DNA from: SAR86 cluster bacterium
GTDB taxonomy: Bacteria; Pseudomonadota; Gammaproteobacteria; Pseudomonadales; Pseudohongiellaceae
Length of the DNA: 41,282 nt
Direction of reading: 5' to 3'
Assembly: GCA_002401885.1 (NCBI GenBank)
Contig: NVUL01000004.1
Location: 33,263 to 74,544 of the forward strand
Shown here: positions 32,606 to 41,151 of the stretch, piece after piece
Layout of the letters: every line of letters starts with the position of its first letter
Numbering within the stretch: position 1 is the stretch's first letter
The notes under the pieces: model-generated
Database searches by the model: none
What the model saw: only the letters and a program-made list of their open reading frames with translations
Told to the model about the DNA's origin: nothing
Position numbers and translations under genes: made by a program

Positions 32606-34042
32606 TTACGCCCCTGGACCACAGTCCAAACAGCGCTCCACCGGCACAGGACCCATCTGTAGGTTACGGTTCAATCCCCTTAGCGCAGTACGCAGTCCTT
32701 CCTCTATTACCGGATGATAGAACGGGCTATCTAACATTTGTTGTACGGTGAATCTATGTTGTACTGCCCAGGATAGAAGATGACCAATATGTTCTGCAGC
32801 AGGACCAACCATTTCCGCACCGAGAAACAGGCCGGTATTGCGCTCTCCATACACACGAATCAAACCTTTGTTCTTCGCGATTACACGACTGCGCCCCTGA
32901 TCTTCGAAGCTGGCCTCGCCTGTTTCAAAATCGGCTTCTGCGTTTTTGAGTTCAATATAACGCGCACCGACTAGAGTTATCTGTGGATCTGTAAATACTA
33001 CAGATAGCGGCGCCCGCCTCGGGCGCACCTTAACGTCGGGATAGCGGCCTGCGTTGTCTCCAGCTATTCTTCCATCGTCTGCCGCCTCATGAAGCAGTGG
33101 ATGTGCATTGCTCACATCCCCCGCAATGAAAATATGGCTGTCTTCAATTTGCCCAGTGGCATCATTGAATTCAGGGTTTCCTCTTTCGTCTAATTTGATA
33201 CCAGCAAGGTGGAGATCCAATGCGTCTAGATTGGAACGTCTACCTGTTGCAGCAAGTAAGAATTCGAAGCTATCCTGTTTCAGCTCTCCTCCCTCCGTGT
33301 AGCTGACCTCTACTCCAGTAGCAGTCTTTGTAACAGCGTCGACCGTGGCATCGCTGGAGAGCGTCAGTTCGGCCTCAAGAACTTTCTTCATCTGCTCATT
33401 AACCGCAGGATCGCTTATCGGACCAAACCGATCGCCAACACCAAAAAGATGCGTCCTGACTCCTAGTCTAGATAGCGCCTGAGAAATTTCCATGCCGATA
33501 ACACCAGTACCAACTACCGCGATCGACTCGGGCAGGGTATCCCACTGAAAGACATCATCGTTGATAAGGAGACGATCCTCCAGCGCGTACCACGGCCCAG
33601 GGATAGCTGGCCGCGTTCCCGCTGCGATTACAATACGTTTCGCGACTACCTTTGTATGGTCGCCGACTTGCAGTTCATTCGAACTCAAGAATCTAGCGAC
33701 ACCGATAAGCTTGTGCTCTTCCGGCCAGTTCTCCACAGCCTCTTCGACGAACCCTACGAAACGATCGCGCTCGGATTTCACGCGTGCTAGCACTTTCGCA
33801 CCGTCAATACTTTTGCCAGTCACTTCGATACCGAACTGTGCAGCATTGTCTATCTGATGGCTGACTTCGGCGGCCGCGATGAGAAGCTTACTAGGCATAC
33901 ACCCTACTCGTGCACAGGTAGTGCCATAGACACCCGACTCGATTACCACAATATTGTCGGTGTGATCCTTCGCTGTTCTGTAGGCACTCATTCCCGCAGT
34001 GCCCGCACCGATGATGGCAATATCCACTTCTCTCGTTTTCAT
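32606..34042 (-). CDS. Dihydrolipoyl dehydrogenase-like flavoprotein
   Basis: FAD/NAD disulfide oxidoreductase, 478 residues. FAD-binding GAGTAGMSAYR at 12-22, redox cysteines C43 and C48 in TTCARVGCMPSKLL, NAD-binding GTGVIGMEISQALSRLG near 177-195, the second FAD motif FIAGDVSNAHPLLHEAADDG, and the dimer-interface catalytic His-Glu in FYHPVIEEGLR. This is the free-standing type found outside pyruvate dehydrogenase operons. The C-terminus ends in RCLDCGPGA, an extra C-x-x-C pair not usual for the family. Paired with the GST gene, and 184 bp from the divergent arsR. Confidence 0.9.
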   Translation of the reverse strand: MKTREVDIAIIGAGTAGMSAYRTAKDHTDNIVVIESGVYGTTCARVGCMPSKLLIAAAEVSHQIDNAAQFGIEVTGKSIDGAKVLARVKSERDRFVGFVEEAVENWPEEHKLIGVARFLSSNELQVGDHTKVVAKRIVIAAGTRPAIPGPWYALEDRLLINDDVFQWDTLPESIAVVGTGVIGMEISQALSRLGVRTHLFGVGDRFGPISDPAVNEQMKKVLEAELTLSSDATVDAVTKTATGVEVSYTEGGELKQDSFEFLLAATGRRSNLDALDLHLAGIKLDERGNPEFNDATGQIEDSHIFIAGDVSNAHPLLHEAADDGRIAGDNAGRYPDVKVRPRRAPLSVVFTDPQITLVGARYIELKNAEADFETGEASFEDQGRSRVIAKNKGLIRVYGERNTGLFLGAEMVGPAAEHIGHLLSWAVQHRFTVQQMLDSPFYHPVIEEGLRTALRGLNRNLQMGPVPVERCLDCGPGA

Positions 34043-34202
34043 TATCTTTATCTCCTGCGTTTGTCTTAGTGGCCGTGAATTCGACCTTTTCTATGAGGCT
34101 CATTCTAGGAGCATAGAATTTCCAATGTGCTCCGCTCGTACAGTAGTTGGCACCTATCGTCCCGAAAGTTTCTGAGAACGGAAATAAGGGCTTGACTACT
34201 AT

Positions 34203-34235
34203 GTAAGCCATGACTTACAGTAAGCAATGGCTTAC
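34203..34235 (+). promoter_or_regulatory. Candidate ArsR operator overlapping the arsR start codon
   Basis: GTAAGCCAT (34203-34211) and ATGGCTTAC (34227-34235) are perfect 9-bp inverted arms 15 bp apart. A further TGTAAG/CTTACA and CTTAC-AGTAAG symmetry lies between them. The right arm includes the ATG of the regulator gene. TTGACT (34192-34197) and TACAGT (34216-34221), 18 bp apart, could be the promoter, placing the transcript start at or near the ATG. Confidence 0.7.
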
Positions 34236-34538
34236 GCAGAAGTATTCACCGCCTTAGCAGACCCGACTCGACGTCATATATTCGAGGCCCTGCTGGACAG
34301 CCCGAAAACAGTGACTGAGCTTGCTGCCAATGAGACTGTGAGCCGGCCTGCCGTCTCGCAACATCTACGGGTATTAGAAACTGCACAGCTCGTTGGGGTT
34401 GAGCCACGGGGCAACCGCCGCATCTACTCAATCAAAAGAGATGGCCTGGAAGAACTGCGTGAATATCTCGATCTTTTCTGGTCGGATATCCTCTCCGCCT
34501 ATGGCGCAGAGATTACGCGACGCATGAACAACCACTAG
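34227..34538 (+). CDS. ArsR-family transcriptional regulator
   Basis: 103-residue winged helix-turn-helix repressor: ALADPTRRHIFEALLDSPKT and ETVSRPAVSQHLRVLETAQL VGVEPRGNRRIYSI. No metal-binding cysteines are seen (no C-V-C motif), so it belongs to the non-metal ArsR group commonly paired with SRPBCC/AHSA1 proteins. No Shine-Dalgarno precedes the ATG and the promoter lies immediately upstream, so the mRNA may be leaderless. The stop is 9 bp before the SRPBCC gene. Confidence 0.94.
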   Translation: MAYAEVFTALADPTRRHIFEALLDSPKTVTELAANETVSRPAVSQHLRVLETAQLVGVEPRGNRRIYSIKRDGLEELREYLDLFWSDILSAYGAEITRRMNNH

Positions 34539-34547
34539 GAGAGAACA

Positions 34548-35015
34548 ATGCTGGACCCAATAGTAAAAACAATTGAAGTGCCCTGTGACCAGCAAAAGGC
34601 GTTTACAGTATTCCTCGATGAGATGGCTAGCTGGTGGCCTCTAGACAAATTCACAACCTCGATGATGAAGGGTGCGCCTGCTAAATCTATCAAGGTGGAT
34701 ACCCGCGAGGGTGGGAAAATAATTGAAATAGGCTCAGACGATTCCGAAACACTCTGGGGCACAATTACGACTTACGACCCGTATGGCTTCTTCAGCATGG
34801 ATTTTCATATTCCGGGCCCTCCTGCATTCGAAGTAGGGAAATTCAGTCACGTAGAAGTGAAGTTTACAAAGTTAGCGGAGCAACAAACTCAAGTTGAACT
34901 TACGCAGACCAATCTAGAAGTTTTCGAAGACATGGCCGAAGGTGTTCACGGAGGCTACAACTTCGGCTGGGGCTTGATCTTCGAGCAAGCTTATAAAGAA
35001 GCATGTAGCTCTTAA
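34548..35015 (+). CDS. SRPBCC (AHSA1-type) domain protein
   Basis: 155 residues, a single START/Bet v1-like fold: VKTIEVPCDQQKAFTVFLDE, MASWWPLDKF, DTREGGKIIEIGSDDSETLW GTITTYDPY and the C-terminal helix MAEGVHGGYNFGWGLIFEQA. Such proteins bind small hydrophobic ligands and are often co-transcribed with a metal-free ArsR repressor, exactly as here (GGAGAG ribosome site, 9-bp gap). Ligand unknown. Converges on the beta-lactamase gene with 15 bp between stops. Confidence 0.92.
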   Translation: MLDPIVKTIEVPCDQQKAFTVFLDEMASWWPLDKFTTSMMKGAPAKSIKVDTREGGKIIEIGSDDSETLWGTITTYDPYGFFSMDFHIPGPPAFEVGKFSHVEVKFTKLAEQQTQVELTQTNLEVFEDMAEGVHGGYNFGWGLIFEQAYKEACSS

Positions 35016-35030
35016 GCGAACTTCGTTTAG

Positions 35031-35933
35031 TTAGCGCTCTAGTCGCTGTACCTCTTCGCCTAGGGCGCTCGCTATTTCTGCTATACCGGCATTGCAATCA
35101 TCGAACGACGCTGTCGTTTCAGTCATGTAGACGGCGACGATAAGTGGCGGTCTATTCACGGGCCAGACGATCGCTACATCAGCCATGGTTCCGTTATTCC
35201 CACCGCCTGTCTTGTCGCCAATTGTCCACTCGAGCGGCAGGCCCGCCCGAAGCTTCGAATCTCCGGTCTTGTTCGCAGTCATCCAGTGCGCAAGTTGTTG
35301 CCTAGAGTTTTCGGTAAGAGTGTCGCCTAATAGCAATTCTCTTAAAGTCTGCGTCATTGCATGTGGACTCGTCGTATCTCTCTCATCGCCTACTAAGGCT
35401 TCATTGAGTTCGGTCTCCCACCTATCGAGCCTGCTTACCGCGTCGCCGATGCTGCGCGCAAACTCGGTAAGGCCGGATGGGCCACCAATCGATTCCAGAA
35501 TTTTATTACCCGCCGTGTTGTCACTAAGAGTCAGTGCCGCCTCACAGATCTCTGCCATCGTCATGCCTTGCCCAGCAACGCGAGTCTCGGTGAGGGGGGA
35601 GTAGCTAACTAGGTCATCCTCACTAATGATGACGCGCCGATCCAGGCTATCTTCGCCTCGGTCTACACGCGCGAGGAAAGCGCTGGATGCTAGAACTTTG
35701 AAGGTGCTACACATTGGAAATCGTTGATCGGCCTGATAGGTCCAGCGTCGCCCGCTCTCGTCATCCAGAATGGCAAGGCCCAATCTAGCCCCTAAACGCC
35801 GTTCCACCTCCATGGCCTTATTGATTACTCCGCTCTCCTGCGCAAACAATGGCCGCCCTGTGAAGTTTCCACAGACAGCGATCGCACCCAGAGTCAGTTT
35901 CGAGAAGTCGCGCCTGGCGAATTTCATTTTCAT
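35031..35933 (-). CDS. Class A beta-lactamase with Tat-type signal
   Basis: Serine beta-lactamase, 300 residues, apparently intact. S76-T-F-K79 (Ambler 70-73), S137-D-N139 (130-132), the omega-loop RWETELN with catalytic E173 (166) and K241-T-G (234-236) are all present. A cysteine precedes the active serine (MCSTFK) as in CTX-M-like enzymes, but there is no C238 partner typical of NmcA/SME carbapenemases; the sequence after KTG is GGNNGT. The N-terminus MKMKFARRDFSKLTLGAIAV fits a twin-arginine signal. Spectrum cannot be predicted. Base composition resembles the neighbours, so this looks chromosomal and resident rather than a recent cassette. Confidence 0.93.
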   Translation of the reverse strand: MKMKFARRDFSKLTLGAIAVCGNFTGRPLFAQESGVINKAMEVERRLGARLGLAILDDESGRRWTYQADQRFPMCSTFKVLASSAFLARVDRGEDSLDRRVIISEDDLVSYSPLTETRVAGQGMTMAEICEAALTLSDNTAGNKILESIGGPSGLTEFARSIGDAVSRLDRWETELNEALVGDERDTTSPHAMTQTLRELLLGDTLTENSRQQLAHWMTANKTGDSKLRAGLPLEWTIGDKTGGGNNGTMADVAIVWPVNRPPLIVAVYMTETTASFDDCNAGIAEIASALGEEVQRLER

Positions 35934-35935
35934 AG

Positions 35936-37399
35936 CTAGTTAACCAGTCGACGCCAACCAATCACCATGGCTGTCACTGAAAAAACCAAGCCGATCAGAC
36001 TGAGGAGTATCATGACCACATCCCACAGTGGTCGATGGCGCAACAGGAACTGAAAATCTAAGCTATGCAGACCATTGAACAACCAACGCTCCAGACGACT
36101 CGCATCGGTAACGCGATTGACTAACTCACCATTGTTTAGATTGATGTGGTACCAAGTCGATTCCATGTCATCGAAGACGGCGCGATATACTGGAAAGGGA
36201 CGAAAGTTGTTGTGTCGCGAATAGTAGTAGGTGTCTTCTTCATTCACTACTTCCATACTCTCCAGTTTCGCCTCCGGCAGCAAATTCGGTATCGCACCAC
36301 TCACCAATGCGAGTAGTTTTGTCGAAGAGTTAAAGTCACTGGTATCTGCAAATCTGACTTTCGTTCTTTCTTCTGAGTCGATTAACGAGTAGTAGTATGA
36401 ACCTTGAATCTGATGCCATTCAATTTCTTTCAGTGTAGGAGCGACGTCGCTTGATTGTGGCATCGGTAGATTAGATAGACGAAGCGTATCGCTTCCATAG
36501 TATCGAACCATTTGAGGAAAGGGAGAAGTGGAAGAGTTGAATACTCCCCACGGACCCATGGACATCAGTCCGCTAAAGATAAAAGTTGAAACGAAGACTA
36601 GGGATAACAGACCCAGAATGTGATGCCATTTCATCCATCCTTTATAGGGACTCACAGTTTTGTCCTTATACGGGTTTCTTAACCTGATCCTCATGCAACC
36701 GATAATGCCGCCAGTAACGACAGATATGATGCCAACCAACGATGTGTACACGATGACGTCAGTCCAGAGCGAGGTATTCTTTCGAAGTTGCAACGGATAT
36801 ATCCAATGAATAGTCGATCCAAGCCAGTTCCAGAAGCGCTCCGAACCGGTTGTATCTAGAACTACCTGTCCACTGCGATCCGAAACGTAAAGAACAAGGT
36901 TGTCGCCATCATTCATATCAATTCGATGCAACGGTCTAGAAACATTGTGCGAGGCTGAGATGCTCCATTGGTCCATCTCTATAAGCGCATCATAACTTGG
37001 CGATGAATCTCCAGCGGCTAAACCTGACATTCTCGCTGCCTGTAAGGCCGCTCCTTCTCCAACTCCGGAGATTCTTTCTCCGCTATCCGCAAAGACGAAG
37101 AAATTTTGACCATCGATCCCTCTATATTCGAACGTTGGTCGATCGAGTACGGAGGTCAACTTGACCGACGTGAAAGATGATGCCGAATTTATTACGGATG
37201 ACGCCTCGAAGGGAGTTAGAGACACCGCATCCAAATCCAACCTAGGCAACTGCGACAGCCTCTCAGCCTCTGTTAGCTCCGGGTATTCTACGTACATCAT
37301 GATCACGCCGCTTGCGAACCAGAGGGCAAACAGCAGACACATTGCAACGCCGAGCCAGCGGTGAATCCAGAATAGAAAGGATTTTAACTTCAACGGCAT
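35936..37399 (-). CDS. PepSY-domain transmembrane protein (iron-uptake reductase-like)
   Basis: 487 residues, PepSY-associated TM architecture: a helix near 10-34 (FWIHRWLGVAMCLLFALWFA), paired helices around 225-290 (IVYTSLVGIISVVTGGIIGC; WMKWHHILGLLSLVFVSTFI) and a last helix near 455-480 (VVMILLSLIGLVFSVTAMVI). Histidines HRWLG, KWHHILG and LHSLDF could ligate haem, as proposed for ferric-siderophore reductases of this family. It lies between the beta-lactamase and a lipoprotein gene, with a divergent TonB-dependent receptor, so a role in releasing iron from an imported chelate is likely. Confidence 0.88.
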   Translation of the reverse strand: MPLKLKSFLFWIHRWLGVAMCLLFALWFASGVIMMYVEYPELTEAERLSQLPRLDLDAVSLTPFEASSVINSASSFTSVKLTSVLDRPTFEYRGIDGQNFFVFADSGERISGVGEGAALQAARMSGLAAGDSSPSYDALIEMDQWSISASHNVSRPLHRIDMNDGDNLVLYVSDRSGQVVLDTTGSERFWNWLGSTIHWIYPLQLRKNTSLWTDVIVYTSLVGIISVVTGGIIGCMRIRLRNPYKDKTVSPYKGWMKWHHILGLLSLVFVSTFIFSGLMSMGPWGVFNSSTSPFPQMVRYYGSDTLRLSNLPMPQSSDVAPTLKEIEWHQIQGSYYYSLIDSEERTKVRFADTSDFNSSTKLLALVSGAIPNLLPEAKLESMEVVNEEDTYYYSRHNNFRPFPVYRAVFDDMESTWYHINLNNGELVNRVTDASRLERWLFNGLHSLDFQFLLRHRPLWDVVMILLSLIGLVFSVTAMVIGWRRLVN

Positions 37400-37413
37400 G
37401 ACTCTTCTTGCAC

Positions 37414-37902
37414 CTACTCGTCAGGGATCGTGTAAAAACCAGAGACGGTTAGAAGGATGTTTATGTCTTCATTGCTTTCATTGGAGAAATACCAGCCATG
37501 GATGCCATCGAATGGCGCAACCATATAACCTTCGGAGGAGCTATTTCTGCCTATCTTGTAAAACATCACATCTCCCGGTGCATCAGACGTTCGAATGGTG
37601 TGCCCGTGAAACTCAGTTAGGAGCAGCTCGGACTCCGGTAGACTAGTCGCCTCCCATTGGTAGCTGATCCCAGCGCCCTGCTTCATGTCCAATTTGTATT
37701 CCAGGTCAGAGAGTGCAAACAACGGAATCTCGATGACATCGGAATTGAATGCTGGCCTATCTTCAAAAAACACATTGTCTGCTAAGGGAATATCTATCCA
37801 CTCCACTGCCTCTTGTTCGCAGGAAAGCAATAGACAGGCCACCGCTCCAACGCCTATTCCGCGAAGCCAATTCTTTCTCAACACCTTATTCATACAATCC
37901 AA
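37414..37902 (-). CDS. Small lipoprotein associated with iron uptake genes
   Basis: About 162 residues. The start is TTG 37902 (GGGGAGAAG at a good distance) or ATG 37893. A lipobox ACLLLSC places the acylated Cys near residue 28. The mature part has conserved-looking segments (YKLDMKQGAGISYQWEAT, ELLLTEFHGHTIRTSD, APFDGIHGWYFSNESNEDIN) that resemble small proteins encoded beside TonB receptors and annotated elsewhere as transmembrane anchor proteins. The histidine-containing FHGH and GIHGWYF segments could bind metal or ligand. Precise function unknown; 14 bp upstream of the PepSY gene, same operon. Confidence 0.8.
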   Translation of the reverse strand: MDCMNKVLRKNWLRGIGVGAVACLLLSCEQEAVEWIDIPLADNVFFEDRPAFNSDVIEIPLFALSDLEYKLDMKQGAGISYQWEATSLPESELLLTEFHGHTIRTSDAPGDVMFYKIGRNSSSEGYMVAPFDGIHGWYFSNESNEDINILLTVSGFYTIPDE

Positions 37903-38049
37903 AACAACTTCTCCCCTATTACCAACAAAAAACCCTACAAAAACTGTTCTTGATGTAGCTAGAACGCGAAGAATAGCAAAAAGCGCTGCTGCAAGGCCAA
38001 GTTATACAGGATCTAGGGCATTTGAAGGCAGATTTCGCTACGTAAAGAA

Positions 38050-38071
38050 AACGTTAATAACGTTAATTAAC
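38050..38071. repeat. Tandem AACGTTAAT repeat in the TonB-receptor promoter region
   Basis: Two exact 9-bp copies of AACGTTAAT (38050-38067) run into the palindrome GTTAATTAAC (38062-38071), between the lipoprotein and receptor genes. It does not match the Fur-box hexamer pattern well. It could be an operator or extended UP-element. Confidence 0.45.
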
Positions 38072-38191
38072 TAGTTATCTGCCCAGTACAAACCTAAACT
38101 GCGCGCCTTAATACACAACAGCATTCCGAACACTAGTTGTGGCCGATCTGGCAGAGCAGGATTCCTTTAGCACGAAGTTGGAGAATTACCC

Positions 38192-40345
38192 ATGAACACA
38201 AGGCTGTACCAAGAAAACAGATTTCCCAGAGCACGAGCCTTTTACTTGAGTGCGGCGGTGGCAATAGCCTGTGCATCGAACACTCTGGCTGCCGAAAATG
38301 AGATTGAAGAGGTCGTTGTGGTGGGCCAGGGTGGCGTCGGCAGCATACGCCTGAACGCCGAAAATGGAGCGGGCAGTCGACTGGGCCTATCCGGATTGGA
38401 TCAGCCAGCCAGTGTAGACATTATCAGTCGCGAGGAGATTGCAACGAAGGGTGATTACGGCGCTCTGGATGCGGTCACGCGAACAACGGGAATCTCAGCA
38501 AGTGCCAGCCCGGGAAACGGTGGTACATCTATATCCTCTCGTGGCTTCAATGGTCACGGTTCAACCGTCTACACCTATGACGGTACACGCCTCTATATCG
38601 TTGCTGGTACGGTCACCTTCCCAGCCGATACTTGGAGCCTCGAGAGAGTCGAAGTATTGCGTGGCGCCGGCTCGGTGATCAATGGCGTTGGCGCATTAGG
38701 CACGACCATTAACTATGTGCCCAAAGCTCCTTCTTTTGGGGATAGCAGCTTTGAATCAGTCGTGGCGTTTGGCAGCTTCGACATGAAGCGACTCGCACTC
38801 GGCGGCGGCACAAAAATTTCCGACACGCTTGCATTCAGATTAGATGTCTCGCATCAGGAAGAAGACGGCTATGCCGATCGCGCCGATGAGTCACGCGAAG
38901 TATTGGCCGGCTCCCTACTTTATCAACCAACCGAAGACTTGAGCATTCGTTTTAGTATCGACTACGCAGATATCGATACCGCACCTTTCTGGGGAACGCC
39001 GTTGATCAATGGCGAGGCGAGCAGCTCTCATCGCCGCAATAACTACAATTTCGAAGACGGCAAAGTAATCTACGAGGACATGTGGTCGCGCATGCATGTT
39101 GAATGGAATATTTCAGACAGCGTCACTTTCAGAAGCGACACCTATCTATTAGAAGCTGATAGAGAGTGGCAAAATCTAGAAGAGTATTCCTATAACAATA
39201 CATCGGGACTGATCGACAGAGCATTCTATCTCGGCATTGTCCATGAAGAAGAGCAGCTCGGGAGCCGCTTTGATTTCCTCATAGAAACAGACTTTGCCGG
39301 CATGCAGAACAAGTTAAGCGTAGGTGCCGAGGTGAACGACATTGAGCTGAATTACCTCAACAATTTCAGTACCGGTGGATTTGGCGTAGGCGATAGTGTG
39401 CCTGTTTTCGGCTTCACGCCCGGTGCCACGCCGCAGACGACAATACCTACAATTCTTGACTATCAAACAGATACGACACAGTTCGCACTGTTTATAGATG
39501 ACGTTATACAGCTCAACGAACGATTGAGCTTGGTGCTCGGCGGACGCTACGATGACATAGACTATTCTCGTTTCGATCTCGCTATTGGCGGTAACCCTGC
39601 GTCTCGATTTGGAGCCGACTTCTCCGAGTTTACCTGGAGAGCCGGCCTAGTCTATCAGCCAACAACTGACATGAGCATTTATGCTCAGGCAAGTACAGCC
39701 GCCGACCCTGTGACCTCTCCGATATCTATTAGCGGCGGTAACGCTAACTTCGATCTCGCAACAGGTCGACAGTATGAGCTTGGTCTCAAGCAGCAGTTCA
39801 TGCAAGGGCGCGGCGAATACACACTTGCCTACTTCGACATAGAAAAAGAAGACATACTGACGCGACTACCGGGCTCCGCAATAACCGAACAGATTGGCCA
39901 ACAGTCCTCCAGTGGTTTGGAATTTACGCTTCGTGTGAATCCGAGCGATAATCTGAGCATCGACTTTAACGCAGCAAACATCGATGCTGAGTTTGACGAG
40001 TTCTATTCCGGCGGGGTATCACTCGCAGGCAATACACCACGCAACGTACCCGAACGAACTGTTAATCTTTGGCTTAATTGGTCGCCGATAAGTAATGTGC
40101 AGATAGGTGGCGGCTTTCGTCACGTAGACTCTCGCTACGTCAATGATGGCAATACCGAAAAAATGCCTGAATACACGGTATTCGATGCAAGCGTAAATTG
40201 GATGGCGACAAATGAACTGACAGTCACGGCTAGAGTCAAAAACCTGACCGACGAGGAAGACTACGTGATTGCACCGTATGTATCCAATCAATGGATATTC
40301 GGCGATCCGCGGGCCTATGAGCTTAGCCTGCGCTATTCATTCTAG
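38192..40345 (+). CDS. TonB-dependent outer-membrane receptor (siderophore type)
   Basis: 717 residues. Signal peptide at about 1-33 (YLSAAVAIACASNTLAAE), TonB-box-like EEVVVVG right after it, plug domain (about 50-170: GLDQPASVDIISREEIATKG, WSLERVEVLRGAGSVINGVG ALGTTINYV), and a 22-strand barrel ending in the terminal aromatic motif YELSLRYSF. The sequence pattern is that of ferrichrome/siderophore receptors (FhuA/FpvA-like C-terminus with FDASVNWMAT, RVKNLTDEEDY). Divergent from the lipoprotein-PepSY pair, forming a small iron-acquisition locus; ligand unknown. Confidence 0.93.
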   Translation: MNTRLYQENRFPRARAFYLSAAVAIACASNTLAAENEIEEVVVVGQGGVGSIRLNAENGAGSRLGLSGLDQPASVDIISREEIATKGDYGALDAVTRTTGISASASPGNGGTSISSRGFNGHGSTVYTYDGTRLYIVAGTVTFPADTWSLERVEVLRGAGSVINGVGALGTTINYVPKAPSFGDSSFESVVAFGSFDMKRLALGGGTKISDTLAFRLDVSHQEEDGYADRADESREVLAGSLLYQPTEDLSIRFSIDYADIDTAPFWGTPLINGEASSSHRRNNYNFEDGKVIYEDMWSRMHVEWNISDSVTFRSDTYLLEADREWQNLEEYSYNNTSGLIDRAFYLGIVHEEEQLGSRFDFLIETDFAGMQNKLSVGAEVNDIELNYLNNFSTGGFGVGDSVPVFGFTPGATPQTTIPTILDYQTDTTQFALFIDDVIQLNERLSLVLGGRYDDIDYSRFDLAIGGNPASRFGADFSEFTWRAGLVYQPTTDMSIYAQASTAADPVTSPISISGGNANFDLATGRQYELGLKQQFMQGRGEYTLAYFDIEKEDILTRLPGSAITEQIGQQSSSGLEFTLRVNPSDNLSIDFNAANIDAEFDEFYSGGVSLAGNTPRNVPERTVNLWLNWSPISNVQIGGGFRHVDSRYVNDGNTEKMPEYTVFDASVNWMATNELTVTARVKNLTDEEDYVIAPYVSNQWIFGDPRAYELSLRYSF

Positions 40346-40355
40346 GGAATGTAGA

Positions 40356-40402
40356 ATACAAATACTCTGAGGTGCCTAAGAGACTCCTCAGAGTATTTGT
40401 AT
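40356..40402 (+). terminator. Hairpin terminator after the TonB receptor
   Basis: Perfect 17-bp inverted repeat ATACAAATACTCTGAGG / CCTCAGAGTATTTGTAT with a 13-nt loop, starting 11 bp after the stop codon. AT-rich arms supply A/U tracts on both sides, so it may also serve the convergent NIPSNAP gene. Confidence 0.75.
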
Positions 40403-40480
40403 AAATTGTTGCTGATTCGATTCCGTACCTGCCCTGCTGCATTCGGCGAAGTAGCCTGCGCGCAGAGCCCAGCGCGATAA

Positions 40481-40957
40481 CTATTTCAGATTGGAATAAT
40501 CTGTCGCACTCATCATGAAGGTATTCGCAGAAATTGGCACTTCGTATTTCTGTCTAAGTTCAACCCATTCCGGGTCGGCAGCGAAGGCAGTCCAGACTTC
40601 CGTGCGATGAGCACGATCTCTATAGGCTAACATCCATACCAAAGTATTAGGATCATCCAACTTCTGCCAAACCGCTATAACCTCTGCGCCATGCTTCTCG
40701 AAGATGGAGACTTCCTTCTCGCGAAAACGCTGATGCAGATTGTCGATGCCGCCAACGCCATCCTTTATAGGCTCCGCTGTGTACATACGAATCTCGAAAC
40801 AACGAGAAGCTGAATCGACATTCCCAGAAAGATCGTCAGACAAGTGTGATGCAGGGCCACAGGGTGGTGGCGCGTCGGCTGCCAGCAGAAGGCTGCTGTA
40901 ACTCAGGCTGAGCGTTAGTCCGATCAACGTAATTAGATTGAATAGTGTTCTGCGCAT
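40481..40957 (-). CDS. Secreted NIPSNAP-family protein
   Basis: 158 residues from ATG 40957, chosen for its AGGAAG ribosome site and signal peptide (MRRTLFNLITLIGLTLSLSY..LLLAAD); the open frame to 41110 adds an implausible leader. The mature part has the NIPSNAP ferredoxin-like pattern: CFEIRMYTAEPIKDG, DNLHQRFREKEVSIFEKHGA, EVIAVWQKLDDPNTLVWMLA YRDRAHRTEVWTAFAADPEW. Role unknown, and export of a NIPSNAP domain to the periplasm is somewhat unusual. Divergent from the dehydrogenase at 41152. Confidence 0.87.
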   Translation of the reverse strand: MRRTLFNLITLIGLTLSLSYSSLLLAADAPPPCGPASHLSDDLSGNVDSASRCFEIRMYTAEPIKDGVGGIDNLHQRFREKEVSIFEKHGAEVIAVWQKLDDPNTLVWMLAYRDRAHRTEVWTAFAADPEWVELRQKYEVPISANTFMMSATDYSNLK

Positions 40958-41151
40958 GGGTGCTTCCTTATAAGAGCTTGTAATCAACGAGCTCCTGATA
41001 TTAAGTTGGCTCGCCACGAATGTCCATGCTTGTGGCGACTGACTTTTAGGTGCAGAGCGGCAGCGAATAGCCTCAACTGAATAAATCCTTCGATTCTGAG
41101 GCCAATGCAACGATAATAGACGAACAGATCACTGAATACCGAGCAAACACT

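Noticed and set aside
38072..38191. Fur box upstream of the TonB receptor
   Set aside because: No stretch resembles the repeated GATAAT hexamer pattern closely enough.
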